A stretch of 64,000 bases of DNA. Origin: Odiellus spinosus. Lineage: Eukaryota; Arthropoda; Arachnida; Opiliones; Phalangiidae. Positions within the stretch are counted from its first letter, which is position 1. Every line of letters begins with the position of its first letter. Shown here piece by piece: positions 11,782 to 23,404 of the stretch. The DNA lies in NCBI GenBank assembly GCA_963920705.1, contig OY987230.1:20113320-20177319 (forward strand), read 5' to 3'. The position numbers and the translations under genes were made by a program. The notes below the pieces were generated by a model. It was given only the letters and a program-made list of their open reading frames with translations. It was not told the origin of the DNA and searched no databases.

Positions 11782-12150
11782 AATAAAGAATGCAACCAAG
11801 TGATTTTTCTATCCATTCCTTAGCGTTTAAATAGGCCTAATCCAACAGTAATTTTTTGTTAAACTAGAAATAAGTTTACAACTTACCCGAAAAATAGGCT
11901 TAGCTAAATTCATGGAGATCATGCATTTTTTCGCAGTGAAGGGTCATGGACCAATGAGCAAGTGCCAGTCGTTAAGGGGAGACCTCCGTAAGCCTTCTGA
12001 TAACATTCAATTGGTTGCTGACCCTTCCATGCGAAGAAATTCAGGTGATCTACGTGAATCTAGCTAAGCCTATTTTCCTGTTAAATTTTAATCTTATTTC
12101 TAGTTTTTCCTTAAACGACCTTAAACGATAAGGAATCGTTGAAATCCTTT
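11782..12150. mobile_element. Family A MITE, copy A3, diverged
   Basis: The left end AATAAAGAATGCAACCAAG, preceded by TA, differs from the consensus by a few bases. The arm blocks TAGGCCTAATCCA, ACTAGAAATAAG and AAAATAGGCTTAG are present, and the mirrored blocks follow the central palindrome. The right end is decayed, so its boundary is approximate. Confidence 0.75.
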
Positions 12151-12660
12151 AAACCTACGCATAATTTTGGGTGTAAATTCTTATAATCCAAAAAGAGTTC
12201 CATTTTAACTCTTATTTTCCATAGAAAGAAACTAATATTCTTCTAAATATTATCTGTAAGATGGTTTCCCCGATTTTTCATAATTCCTAAAATTGTTTTC
12301 GTAATCTTAACGGTTTAATAAATCCGGCTCAACTAGTTTTCAAGCTAGTTTTAAGTATTTTTTCTTAACCGTTTCTTTGTAGAGAGTATTAAAAAAATTA
12401 ACTAATGAAAAATCTTAATTCGCCTTCCTTCTAAAATCTATTTAATTAAACCTCATTAGCAACTTAGTTAATTATCTTTCATGACACGAGGGATTATTTT
12501 TAATTGGCCATTTTTGGAATGAAGAGCTTAGACTCGAAAAATAAAACAATTAACTGTTTAAGCACGCGCGTTGCTCTATCTAATTAAAAACCAAGTTGTG
12601 GAAATAGTTCAAAGAGAGGGGATTAGCTAGAAAATGTTGTTCTCTACGTCACAGCACGTG
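12150..12660. other. AT-rich stretch, nothing recognised
   Basis: No exon, RNA gene or repeat relative was recognised in this stretch. Confidence 0.4.
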
Positions 12661-12698
12661 AAATTGTTAAAGTGAGGCTAGTCATGGATTAATCAACC

Positions 12699-12975
12699 TC
12701 ACAGGGATAATTCACTCTGTTAAAATGATTGTTCGAATCGCACCCTGGTGACAAAAATTATCTACACCGGAAGTTTCTAGCTACCGATACACGGGGTGAA
12801 ATATTGAAGGGGGAAAAAACTCTAAAGCAGACGATGCTCTCATGGATTACTTCCGGATTTGTATCGGTAAGGGGGTAAACTTGAGGGACCGGATAAAATG
12901 TCTGGCAGCCATGTTTGAAACAAACATCTTCAACTACTAGTACAGCAAATCGTACCAGAGAGAATTATCCCTGTG
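12699..12975. mobile_element. Inverted-repeat element I
   Basis: Bounded by CACAGGGATAATTCACTCTG and AGAGAATTATCCCTGTG, with inner inverted similarity around ACTTCCGG and CCGGAAGT and around CCGATACA and TGTATCGG. It is preceded at 12671-12690 by a family C-like left end (AAAGTGAGGCTAGTCATGG), so it may have inserted into a C fragment. It is non-coding and has a single copy here. Confidence 0.6.
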
Positions 12976-13532
12976 ACCAGCGCTAATTTCCGGTCCTGAT
13001 TTAGTATCATAATCCCCATTTTCTTAGTTATTTTTAGCTTAATTTAGGCTTAATTTTAATGATATGTTTATCAAGTTGTCACGCAAATTTCTAGAGAGTG
13101 TGTTTTTGTCAAATTTATTATTTTAAGGCAGTATAATTTAAAAAAAAAACCTTAGTCTAATTTCTACCCCAATTAAAGAAACCATTTTTTTTCTTAGTAA
13201 CATAATTTTACGCGGTTTTCTCTGTAGTTTTAAAATCTCAAGAACACTCAAATGTAACGAATTAAAAATAAGGCTATAGCGCTTAAGCGGAACTAACGGG
13301 GTACCCCTGCAGTCCAGACGTATGAAATTTAGGTTTTTATTTATTATTTTTTTTTTCTGAAAGTCTTTTTGTTATGAACCATATTTTTAAGTTCGAATTA
13401 ACTGAACCGAAATGGAAGTCTAATTCTTGAAGAATAAAATGAGAGTAGATTTTCAAAACGATAAGAGTATATACGAGTTTAATTTGTCGGCGCTATATGC
13501 CATTTTTAATTAATTTAAAAAAGTTGTGTTTA

Positions 13533-13855
13533 AAGGGAGAGTGAAGTGGAAAATAAACTTTCTGAACAATATAAAAAAATCGGAAAGATTCATATTTTGG
13601 TATTCAATTATAAAATGAGAACCTCCGACTAATCAAAAGACTCTTCACCTTTAGCTTCATAAAATATCCTCGACACGCGCTGTGTTACGCACGATTTTGC
13701 GCGAGAAAATGATTCAAAGAGTGCATGCCGCAGCACGTGTCGCGGGGATTTTATAAAGCCAAGGGTACAGGGCGTCTTTTGATTGGTCGGAGGTTCTCCT
13801 TTTAAATTTATTCGAACATCAGAATCCGATTTTATGTACGCTTCATAGCCTGTTC
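13533..13855. mobile_element. Family J element, copy J1
   Basis: The left end is TA followed by AAGGGAGAGTGAAGTGG. Long imperfect arms meet over ACCTCCGACTAATCAAAAGAC and its mirror, then CTTCATAAAATATCC, GACACGCGCTG and their mirrors. The right end is degenerate and abuts element L. It is non-coding. Confidence 0.7.
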
Positions 13856-13860
13856 CCTCT

Positions 13861-13978
13861 ATCCAACTTTAGTCAGCTGATAACGTGGTCTGTCTAGTCA
13901 GACCTCTACAAGTCAGGAAACGTGTCAGATTTTATCGGATACACAACCGACCGAAGTCAGGCTGACGAAAGTTGGATT
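13861..13978. mobile_element. 118-bp inverted-repeat element L
   Basis: Ends ATCCAACTTTAGTCAGC and GCTGACGAAAGTTGGAT match at 16 of 17 bases when inverted, with further inner inverted words (GTCAGACC, TCAGGAAACG). It is a single copy with no clear target duplication. Confidence 0.6.
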
Positions 13979-13979
13979 G

Positions 13980-16150
13980 TGCATGCAATAACCAATTAAA
14001 AACGAGAGATTATTCGCGTGACGTCAATTTATGATATTTTCCATGAGCTGATGACAAATCAGGTAGTGTGTATACGCTTTACCTGACGAGTCTAGTCGTG
14101 TTTTTGTCTGTTGTCAATTCAAAATACCTAGTTAAATTATCTTTGTTTTATACTTAATCTAAATGATTGATGAAATAAATATCTTATTTAAATTGTGTCC
14201 CAAATTTCACAAAGATTTAAATCTTTAAAAGTGAAATATACACTTCCTAGATTATCAATATATCTTTATTTTTAATAAAAAAAAAAAAAAATAATTCTCG
14301 ACAAATAAGGGCGACGTAAAATTTTTGGGACCCTCGGGGTCTTGGATTAAAAGGTCTTGGAGGAAATATTATCCCAAATATACGCTTCGGTGAATTCGGA
14401 ATGATTTAGGGGGTTATAAAAACGATGGAGAAAGGTGTAGGTAATTTGGCCCACCCTTATAATTCTCCTACACGAAAGCCTATTTAAAAAAGTCATTAGT
14501 TCGTTAAAATCATAAAAGAAATTTACCTCGCGTGATACAATAAATAATAATAAATGAGCTTGTTAAATTTGAAATTTAAGTTCTTAACACGAGAATATGC
14601 CAATTTGATTGGTCAGCGCGCACGAAGCTATTGTTTCATTTGGTTTTATGTTTCAACCCAAAATTTGTTGAAAAGCATTTGAAACTTTAGTTTAAAATTT
14701 ACTTCTCCCAATTTAATTTTAAATCTACTACCATTTTAACATTTAAAATTTTAAATTTTAAATTTGATTTTATTTCTTGAGTTTTTCTCAATTGGCACTG
14801 ATTTGAAACCAGTCTAATTTCGTCGCTAATTAACTTGAAGCAAAAATAAAATAAAAATAACACGCACTGATTTGTACTTTGAAATTTAGGATGATATTAT
14901 AATATGCAAAATCAGCTCTAAAAAAATAAAACCTCGACCATATAAGTTATAAAATTATAAATAAACCATATGTAAGAATGAATGATAGTTAAAAATTTAT
15001 TCCCAACGTCATTTTGACGTCAAAATTAAAGACGTGTGATATCTATTCGTGATAAACTGTCACTTGTCACGAAATTGACGGGATTAAAATTAATTATATT
15101 AAAGTTTTCAATCATGGGGTTTCATATTTGACGTTTTTTAGACTTAGGATTTATATTTAAGAGTAGTTTACAGCATGAGGGAACGTTATGGCGTAGTAAT
15201 ACCCAATGTTAATCCTCGTAGACAGAAAAATAGTTGCGTTCTCCCATTAAACATGTAATTTTAATTTTTAGTAAGATTTGTGATGATATATCTTTTATTT
15301 TGAAACTACCCTAAAATAATTTAACTGACGTACTCCACTATCTTGCTTAACTTAAAATATAACAGAAAATACCTTATCTATGGTTATATTTTACTATAAG
15401 CAAGATTGTATTCTGATTTAGTAAAGTATATAAAAAAATTCTCTTGTAGTATTTTAAAAATATTTTGAGATAAATTTATTAAAACCCATTTTACAGTTTA
15501 TTTACTAAATTATTTTATAGCTGAGAGAGATTTAAGGGACTTAAAATTTAACCAAATGAATAAATAAAAATTTTCCCGCACAAAATTCGTGGGAAAATAA
15601 AAAAAAATTGTTTTTAATTTTTAAACAATTTTTTCCGCGATAATTAAATTAGAAATATTATTATTATTTTAGAAGCAAAAATCAATACAAAAACTACTTA
15701 ATTTTACTCTTCATTCTCCCTTTAATTGTTATTGAAATTAAATTTTCAAAATTTAATATTTTGCAATCAAAATTAAGAAAAATATTGTTGCATAATATTA
15801 GCCTTCAAAATTCCAAAACATTTCTAAATTTATAAAAGGACGAGTTTAAATAATTGGATAATTTATTTCCTTGTGGAAACTCGGCAAGGTGAATATTTTT
15901 TCCCCGTTTGCAATAAGAATAAAAAAAAAAACTTTCTTTTTGTTTCCCTTCAATTTTGATACGTAATATTGCGTATGATATTTTTATATGAAATAAATTA
16001 TAGAAGATAATGACCTTTTAATTGATACTAAAGGCGATCCAAATTATTATTAACATCGCGCGGGTTACCTTAGTTTTATATATATTCTATACAAATTCTA
16101 AAAATAAAATAAACCGGAATTGTAGCTTTAAATTAAAAAAATAAATTTAT
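13980..16150. other. Long AT-rich stretch, no gene seen
   Basis: I found no exon-like segment, RNA gene or clear repeat relative. Short runs such as TTTAAATTTTAAATTTTAAA near 14745 are simple AT repetition. Confidence 0.45.
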
Positions 16151-16157
16151 ATATAAT

Positions 16158-16612
16158 TTAAAATTAAATTTTCTATTTATCTAACCGCTTTAAATTAAGT
16201 TTTCCATTTATTTAACCGCTTTAAATTGAAATTTTAATATATTTAACGGCTTTAATTTAAAATTTACATTTATCTAACCGCTTTAAATTGAAATTTACAT
16301 TTATCTGACCGATTTAAATTAAAATTTCCATTTGTTTAACCGCTTTAAATAAAATTTTCCATTAAAATTATCCAAATATTTAAGCCTTAAATTCAAATTA
16401 TCCAAATATTTAACCGCTTTAAACTAAATTATCCAAATATTTAACCGCTTTAAACTAAATTATCCAAATATTTAACCGCTTTAAACTAAATTATCCAAAT
16501 ATTTAACCGCTTTAAACTAAATTATCCAAATATTTAACCGCTTTAAATTAAATTATCCAAATATTTAACCGCTTTAAACTAAATTATCCAAATATTTAAC
16601 CGCTTTAAAGTA
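16158..16612. repeat. 31-bp minisatellite, about 14 units
   Basis: Head-to-tail copies share the core ATTTAACCGCTTTAAA and are spaced 31 bp apart. The right half (from about 16397) consists of nearly identical units containing ATTATCCAAATATTTAACCG. The left half is diverged, with TTTCCATTTATTTAACCG variants. This gradient suggests recent amplification at the right side. Confidence 0.9.
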
Positions 16613-17242
16613 AAGATATCGTAAAAAAATTTGCATTTGCGTAGTTTAAAATCAATATAGACGATTTATCAACATGATACTGACATATCAGTTTAAAATC
16701 AATAAATGCCAATACAAAAAAAAAAATGAAACTCACCGAAATTTTTCAGTTTCGCTGGAACTTGTCAAAGTCAGTTGACTTTGAGTGACGTTAACCGGCA
16801 TATTTAAAATTTTAAATTCTAAATTTATCAAATTTATTAATATTCAAAATCGTCGAGACAGTTAGATTATTTTTAAACAAAACTAAGGCTTAAAAATAAA
16901 TATCTAAAATACAATTGTGATATCATAAAAGGTGATTAGTTGTTATTTTAAACGCGTTTTAAGGAAGGAACGTGGCCAGCATCCGAACCCGTCGAAAGCT
17001 GAATACACGTCTGACTCCAACTTGTAGGCTTTCTCTAAAATACTCTGCGATGCTTGAGCTAACTTTTTTTTTTTTTTCGTAGAAAAAAAAAAAGCTACAA
17101 TATATTATCCATGCCTTTGCTTTCCCTCCTGTCTCTTGTTTTTTCGATTATTTCGTATTCCCTCGAGTAGAATTTACCTGTTTTGTATACCTTTCTCCCC
17201 CTTTAAAGTGTCTGTTACCTTGCAAGGTTCCGGCAAATTATT

Positions 17243-17787
17243 AAAGTGACGTTGTCACAATGTTTTATAAAGATGCTTAAAATTTAAAAAAAATAAATTG
17301 GCCCCAGATGACGTTCGTAGAATGGTTTAAAAATCTGATTAATAATTAGTATTTGGCGTTACCGAAGGATGTAATCATTTTCGTAACAGACGTAACCTCT
17401 CTTTTAAAATAAAAGGTGGACTATACTGGATTAAAGGGAGAGTGAAGACGTTTTTATTAAATAAGTTTGGTTTGTACAAAAAAAAAAACTCAATTTGGCA
17501 TTTAATTATTTTCGCGAGTACAACAGCGCGTGTCGCGGGTATTTTATGAAGCCAAAGGTACAGGAGAGACTTTTCATTAGTCAGAGGTTCTCCTTTAAAA
17601 GGGAGAATTCTTGTTTGGTTTCATTCTCTCTTTAAGTACTTTCAAGAGAAAAGACAGCGCGAAAGGGAAAATTGTGTACGTGATTTATCTGCAAAATTGC
17701 CAATAGTGAGATGAATATAGCCTTGATGGTTTATTTTTCCAAAATAAAGAAATAAATTTTCTAAATTTCATGTCAGAGTCACTTTAA
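17243..17787 (-). mobile_element. Family C-like element interrupted by J2
   Basis: The left end is TA followed by AAGTGACGTTGTCACAATG and the right end is ATGTCAGAGTCACTT followed by TA. After the J2 insertion the sequence TAAGTACTTTCAAGAGAAAA with AGCGCG matches the family C interior in reverse. It is an old, diverged copy. Confidence 0.5.
17434..17632. mobile_element. Family J element, copy J2, nested in a C element
   Basis: The left end is TA followed by AAGGGAGAGTGAAGACG and the right end is TTTCATTCTCTCTT followed by TA. The interior keeps GCGCGTGTCGCGGGTATTTT, AAGCCAAAGGTACAGG and CAGAGGTTCTCCTTTTAAA. It is shorter than J1 and non-coding. Confidence 0.7.
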
Positions 17788-18239
17788 TTTCTAATCCATC
17801 ATTCTTCTATGATTATACGGCAAATAAAATCCGGAATAATTTTAAACTTCAGCACGTACAAATCTAGCTTCTCATTTATCTCTATTATTTTTCTTCCACG
17901 TGTATGAAGATATTTTCGTTAATTTGTGGTGAAATTTCTATCTGGTTTTATGGATAATGATCTTAGCATCCCAATTAACTTGTTTCTTTTCCAGAGGAAT
18001 TTCAAGTAATCTTGGAAATCTTTCCCCCTGAGGTGTTTGGGAAGGAAACTTATTATAATTTTTATATTTTAAATTTGTTTGAATATTTTGGGGTAAACAT
18101 TCAATTTGAAGGACTTAGCCATAAGTCACCACTTGATATTATTTTTTATTTATCAGATGGTTTGATTAAATTCTGAAATTTTTCTAGCGTGATTTGATAA
18201 ATATTTACATTTCATTGAAAATTCTTGTATTTTACTTTA

Positions 18240-19225
18240 AAGGGAGAATGAAACCTAAAAACAAGTTATTTTTTTAACGATTTCTTATCGTTTAAATAGC
18301 CCTAATCCAACTGTAAAAAAAAAAATTAAAAACAAATATTAAACTAGAAATAAATTTTAATCTTACCAGGAAAATAGGCTTAGCTGGATTCATGGAGATA
18401 ATCTGAACTCCCCATATAAGGACTAGCGACCAATGACATTGATCGATGGCTCTTAGTTCAGGATATATCCATGAATCCAGCTAAGCCTATTTTGATGGTA
18501 AGTTTTAAACTTATTTCTAGTTAAATATTTGTTAGTAGATTAGGCCTATTTAAAAGTTAAATATTTGTTAGTAGATTAGGCCTATTTAAAAATTAAATAT
18601 TTGTTAGTAGATTCGGCCTATTTAAAAGTTAAATATTTGTTAGTAGTTTAGGCCTATTTAAAAGTTAAATATTTGTTAGTAGATTAGGCCTATTTAAAAG
18701 TTAAATATTTGTTAGTAGATTAGGCCTATTTAAAAGTTAAATATTTGTTAGTAGATTAGGCCTATTTAAAAGTTAAATATTTGTTAGTAGATTAGGCCTA
18801 TTTAAAAGTTAAATATTTGTTAGTAGATTCGGACTATTTAAAAGTTAAATATTTGTTAGTAGATTAGGCCTATTTAAAAGTTAAATATTTGTTAGTAGAT
18901 TAGGCCTATTTAAAAGTTAAATATTTGTTAGTAGATTCGGCCTATTTAAAAGTTAAATATTTGTTAGTAGATTAGGCCTATTTAAAAGTTAAATATTTGT
19001 TAGTAGATTAGGCCTATTTAAAAGTTAAATATTTGTTAGTAGATTAGGCCTATTTAAAAGTTAAATATTTGTTAGTAGATTAGGCCTATTTAAAAGTTAA
19101 ATATTTGTTAGTAGATTAGGCCTATTTAAAAGTTAAATATTTGTTAGTAGATTAGGCCTATTTAAAAGTTAAATATTTGTTAGTAGATTAGGCCTATTTA
19201 AACGATAAGGATTGCATTCTCCCTT
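18240..19225. mobile_element. Family A MITE, copy A4, expanded by an internal minisatellite
   Basis: Both ends are intact (AAGGGAGAATGAAACCTAA on the left; ATTGCATTCTCCCTT on the right) and TA flanks both sides. At 986 bp it is more than twice the family length because its right arm contains about 19 tandem copies of a 36-bp piece at 18521-19200. The centre holds the usual mirrored AAAATAGGCTTAGCTGGATT blocks. It is non-coding. Confidence 0.92.
18521..19200. repeat. 36-bp minisatellite inside MITE A4, about 19 units
   Basis: The unit contains ATATTTGTTAGTAGATTAGG followed by CCTATTTAAAAG. Units are nearly identical, with only occasional changes such as GATTCGG. The same stretch occurs as a single copy in the right arm of A5 (34125-34165), so the array grew from transposon-arm sequence. 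Confidence 0.95.
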
Positions 19226-19821
19226 TAAAGAGTATAAATAAAATTAACTTAATTTTAAAATTTACGTAAACTAATTTCTCTTACACCGAAATTTTATATT
19301 ACTTTCTGCGACCATAAACTTGTTTTCGTAATTTTAAAATTTATTTCTGAAAAACAAATTAAAAGTCAAACTTCCGCGCGGTTTTTGAAGTCTTTGTTAA
19401 GTGTCTTTTTAAAAGTTTTCTAGTTCTTAGTATAATATACTATATAATTAAGGTAAACCTAGTTTCCAACGCTATTCAGCTGCGTGTATTGGTTTTTCGT
19501 GCAGCAACTAAAACCAGTAAACGTTATTTTTTATTACAAAAGAAAAATACGGATTTTTCGTTTTCTCCCCCCATTGTGTTTTCAGGCCCCTCGGATATTT
19601 CAGCTATATATATTTACCTAAAATGCAGATGCTTCTAATTTGTTTTATTATCAAATAGACCTTACATCCATCTTATATAATGGGAAGGTGGAAAAAATAA
19701 AGTGGGACTCTCATCTGAGCTTCAGACAGAATTTTTAGTTTAGGACATAATTCTAGGTACATTTTTTTAATCGGGGGCGTGATGAAATGTCAACTGTCTT
19801 ACCGTTAACAGTTCCCTGATA

Positions 19822-20091
19822 GTCCTGGTCGATTTCCAAAACCGGAACCTCGCGAAAATTTTGGCGGGGAAAACTTTTTGTCACGTGATCGTCCGCCATC
19901 TTTTTGTAGTGTGAAAATAGCTACAGACTAACCAACGCCTCCTATACTTTATCATATAGGAAGCGTTGGACTAACAACTTGAATTTGGTTTGTGGGAAAT
20001 AAAATTAGAAATAGTCTGGCAACCTGTTACTACAAAAAGATGGCGGCGCGGCTATGAGACAAGGGCCCATTTCCGGCAAATCGACCAGGAC
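19822..20091. mobile_element. TA-flanked inverted-repeat element K
   Basis: Ends GTCCTGGTCGATTT and AAATCGACCAGGAC are flanked by TA. Inner inverted words CGCCATCTTTTTGTAGT and CTACAAAAAGATGGCGGCG lie in both arms, and the centre has a small hairpin (CCAACGCCTCCTATA and TATAGGAAGCGTTGG). A TTTTGGCGGGGAAAA word lies in the left arm. It is non-coding with a single copy here. Confidence 0.75.
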
Positions 20092-20154
20092 TATTGGTTG
20101 TTATCATTAAAGTTCGCGGAGTAATATGCCAAAATGTTATTTCCTATGGTTTAG

Positions 20155-20612
20155 AGTGCGTTATCGTGCTAGTAAAGTTCTATTTATTATTATATAGAGG
20201 CTCCAAATGGAAATTGAGTAGCATTTTCGGAAATATCGTTAAAAAACGATTCAAAATATGTATTCATATGTCATAGAAAATAATTACCATGACAGTAAAA
20301 ATTCATATTTTATAATCGCCATTTTTTTGGAATTTTTAAATTAAAAATTCCCCGCAATTATACGTCATCACTATGGTCACGTGCCTATTGTTAGCGCCTA
20401 CAGTTGATTCTCACGCGTTGTGACATAAGTTATAAGGTCGCTTTCGCGCGGTTATTTTCGTAATAGTACTTGTCTTATCTTTCGTCAAAATTCTGAATAC
20501 TTTACTAGGCAAATTTTCTTATTTTTAAGAAGCAGCATTATAATATAATAACATTTAATTTTCCTCATCATCCTCCCTTTATTATGCATTTATTTCTCAT
20601 TTCGCTGTCACT
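20155..20612 (+). mobile_element. Family C element, copy C5, left end eroded
   Basis: Contains the full run of C landmarks: CTCCAAATGGAAATTGAGTA, ATTTTCGGAAATATCGTT, TATTTTATAATCGCCATTT, TACGTCATCACTATGGTCAC, CTACAGTTGATTCTC and a right end CGCTGTCACTT followed by TA. The left end could not be placed. The 60-aa frame at 20094-20276 is incidental. Confidence 0.65.
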
Positions 20613-21067
20613 TTAATATTATACATACGTCGTGTTTTTCTAGTATAATTTTCTGCTGAAAATGGCCTATTTAGGTTATAATATTAGCTTAGAAATTAGT
20701 TGTAACTTAATCAGGAAATAAAATAATGGAAAAGTAATGTTAAATTTTCGATTGGAAGGTGGAAAGAAAAAAATATATATTTTTGATCTCAAAAAGCGAT
20801 AATATACAAATAGGTAATTTCTGGTATTAACCGGTTTTAAAATTAAAACTTTAGGCTGTAAATTTATTATCTTATAAAAGTTTTCGAGAAAAAAAAAATA
20901 ATCTTGTAGCTTTTTACGGTACAAGACATTAACTTTTAAATTTAAAATAATCTTTTTGATATTGACTGCGTACCGTGTGTTTTACGATTTTGGAGTTTTG
21001 AAAATTATTTTATATATATATTCCTATTTATTTTTAAAAGAGAAGTGTCACTAAAATGAATTTTTTA

Positions 21068-21300
21068 AAGGGAGGGTGAAGAGGAAAATTAATTATATAT
21101 TTTTTTAAATTGATTACCAAGTCACATATTTTATTGTAAAACATTCAGGAAGTGTCTCTATATTGTCAATTTGACATTCAATTCAATTAAAAATAAAACC
21201 TTCGACTAATCAAATATTCCCCTGTAGCTTTGTCTTAATAAATTCCCCGCGACACGCGCTGGGGCATGCACTCCTTGAATCGCGTAATTCAGACAAATAT
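21068..21300. mobile_element. Family J element, copy J3, truncated
   Basis: The left end is TA followed by AAGGGAGGGTGAAGAGG. The words CCTTCGACTAATCAAATATTC and GACACGCGCTGGGGCATGCA match J1. The mirrored right half is missing. Confidence 0.6.
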
Positions 21301-21880
21301 ATGTTTTAATGTTTTTAAACAACATTATAGATCGTATCTTAATCTAATTTCTCAGGTTTTAAAATCTAGTTTGTTCATCCTTGCTACAAGTCTTTGGGAA
21401 GGATAAAGGGGTTGATTTTACCCCAAATTACATTTGGGAAACGGGATGACCTTTCCTTTCATTGTATAAAAAAATTTAAAGTATAATTACTCTCGTTTTT
21501 AAATTTCTAATCTGGTTTTAAACTAAACATTTCCGTAAAAATCCGTGTAAGAATCCTAAGCCTTGTCCTAAACCAAGGTGAGTTTAAGTGAGAGTTAAAT
21601 TCTTTCCGAAATGTATGTATGTTAAACGTATTTTCTTTTTGGGCGCGTTTTTCCTGGTCCACGTACCGTTTTTAAAAAGTGAAAACTAGGTAAGATAAAT
21701 CGGGGACACACTAGAATTTTTTTTTTATTATTTATTCTGGGAGTAAACCTCGGAGTAAACATTCCGTACTGTGGTTGCTAGATATGCTTCTTTGCTTACC
21801 ATATTATACTCTTTTTGAAACTTAAATTTTAAACTCGATATGGTTAAATATACAAAGAATAATTAAAAATTTTCGAATTT
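21300..21880. other. Intergenic stretch, nothing recognised
   Basis: No exon, RNA gene or repeat relative was recognised. Confidence 0.4.
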
Positions 21881-21882
21881 AA

Positions 21883-22586
21883 CTAATTGTAAATACGTCT
21901 GAAAGAGTCAGTTTAATTAATTTACAATTGTGTTTGGTGTAAGGGAGGAAATCGTTGGATTATTCTTATTTTGGTATATTTAGGCTTAGCTTTAAAGGGA
22001 GAATGAAAGGCCGAAACAACCTATTTTTACTCGATTAAGAATGCTAAAATTATGAGAAAAATAATAATATAACTCATCAAAAATATTTCGTTATTTTATA
22101 ATCAATTTCCGAAGTTCCGAAACTTCTATGCTAAGACTTGGCTGCCTAGCTCTGCGAACTAGGCGAGCACGAGCCGTATTTTTTTTTTATATTCTCGTCT
22201 GATCTAGTCGCCAATCACGAGCGAGTACGCGTATTTTTAAAATACGCGTACTCGCTCGTGATTGGCGACAAGAACAGCCGCGAATATTAAAAAAAATACA
22301 GGTCGTGCTAGCCTAGTTCACCGAGCTAGACAGCCTAGGCTTAGCACCGTAACTTTGGAAATTGATTATAAAATAACGAAATATTTTTGGTGAGTTATAT
22401 TATTGTTTTTCTCATTATTTTATCATTCTTAATCGATTAAAAGTAGGTTTTTTCGGCCTTTCATTCTCCCTTTAGCTAATTGTAAATACGTCTGAGTCAG
22501 TTTAATTAATTTACAATTAGATTGGGTGTAAGGGAGGAAATCGTTGGATTATTACCATTTAGGTATATTTAGGCTTAGCTTTAAAG
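21883..22586. repeat. 110-bp direct repeats flanking MITE B
   Basis: Copies at 21883-21994 and 22476-22586 share CTAATTGTAAATACGTCTG, CAGTTTAATTAATTTACAAT, GTGTAAGGGAGGAAATCGTT and TATATTTAGGCTTAGCTTTA. They lie in the same orientation, one on each side of element B. They are far longer than any known transposon target duplication, so an older tandem duplication that received B at its junction is the simplest reading. Confidence 0.85.
21995..22472. mobile_element. Long palindromic MITE B
   Basis: Starts AAGGGAGAATGAAAGGCCG and ends CGGCCTTTCATTCTCCCTT, with TA on both sides. Nearly the whole 478 bp is one inverted repeat. The centre (22208-22268) is a perfect 61-bp palindrome around one base, containing GAGTACGCGTATTTT. 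The terminal bases match families A and J, so it probably used the same transposase. It is non-coding. Confidence 0.9.
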
Positions 22587-22762
22587 GGATACTATGACCT
22601 AAAAATTAAACTCTAATTTTGAGCACCTTCTTAAATAGATAAAATCATATTTTTATTATTATATTCAGAAATAATTGTGAACTAAAGCTTCCTAAGAATT
22701 ATTTTTGCCATTTATTGGAAGGAAACTTGTTGTATTACCTCCCACTGATGAAGATATTGCAA

Positions 22763-22765
<3 letters not shown>

Positions 22766-22801
<36 letters not shown>
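22766..22801. repeat. (TA)n microsatellite
   Basis: About 18 uninterrupted TA units. The 67-aa open frame that spans it is an artefact of the repeat. Confidence 0.9.
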
Positions 22802-22803
<2 letters not shown>

Positions 22804-23286
22804 GTTGGAATATGCAACTCACCTTCGGGAAACCTCGAGTCTATTCAAAAGTATTCTTTATATTTCAGACCACCCTCTGATTAAAATCCCTCGAAAAAAG
22901 AATATTATTTCTTGTTAGGTATGCAGATTACTATAATAATAATGTGGCCAATAAGTTCACCGTTACTTTAGAGCAGTAATAAAACTGTGGCATACCCTTT
23001 ACATTCTCTTCTAATAATCTATATTAAATTTGAGAGATTTAACCATCATTGAATTTCGTTTTTCGGTTTTTCCGCCTGCTGATTTGGCACAATTTGTATC
23101 TAAGCGTGCGCATGTGGTCAAATACCAAATTTTCATCCCGGGCCAAGTTAGCCCCTTAGTTTTATTATAATCATTTGATTGATTACGAGCTGAAATTTCC
23201 GGATAAGGTCTTACTAAAGTCTTTAAGATGCCAACACGCGATGGAATTAAAAATGCACGAAGTTTTCTTTGTGTGCCATACTTGAG

Positions 23287-23317
<31 letters not shown>

Positions 23318-23404
23318 GGCGCAATTGTGAGGTCACGTGATCATGAGGGGGTTGTTGAGGTTATAAATTATTAGAAGAGGTTAATATCAAGGAATCTTAG
23401 AGTT

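Noticed and set aside
12727-12742. GTTCGAATCGCACCC as a tRNA B box
   Set aside because: No matching A box, anticodon stem or acceptor stem at the right distances; it lies in element I.
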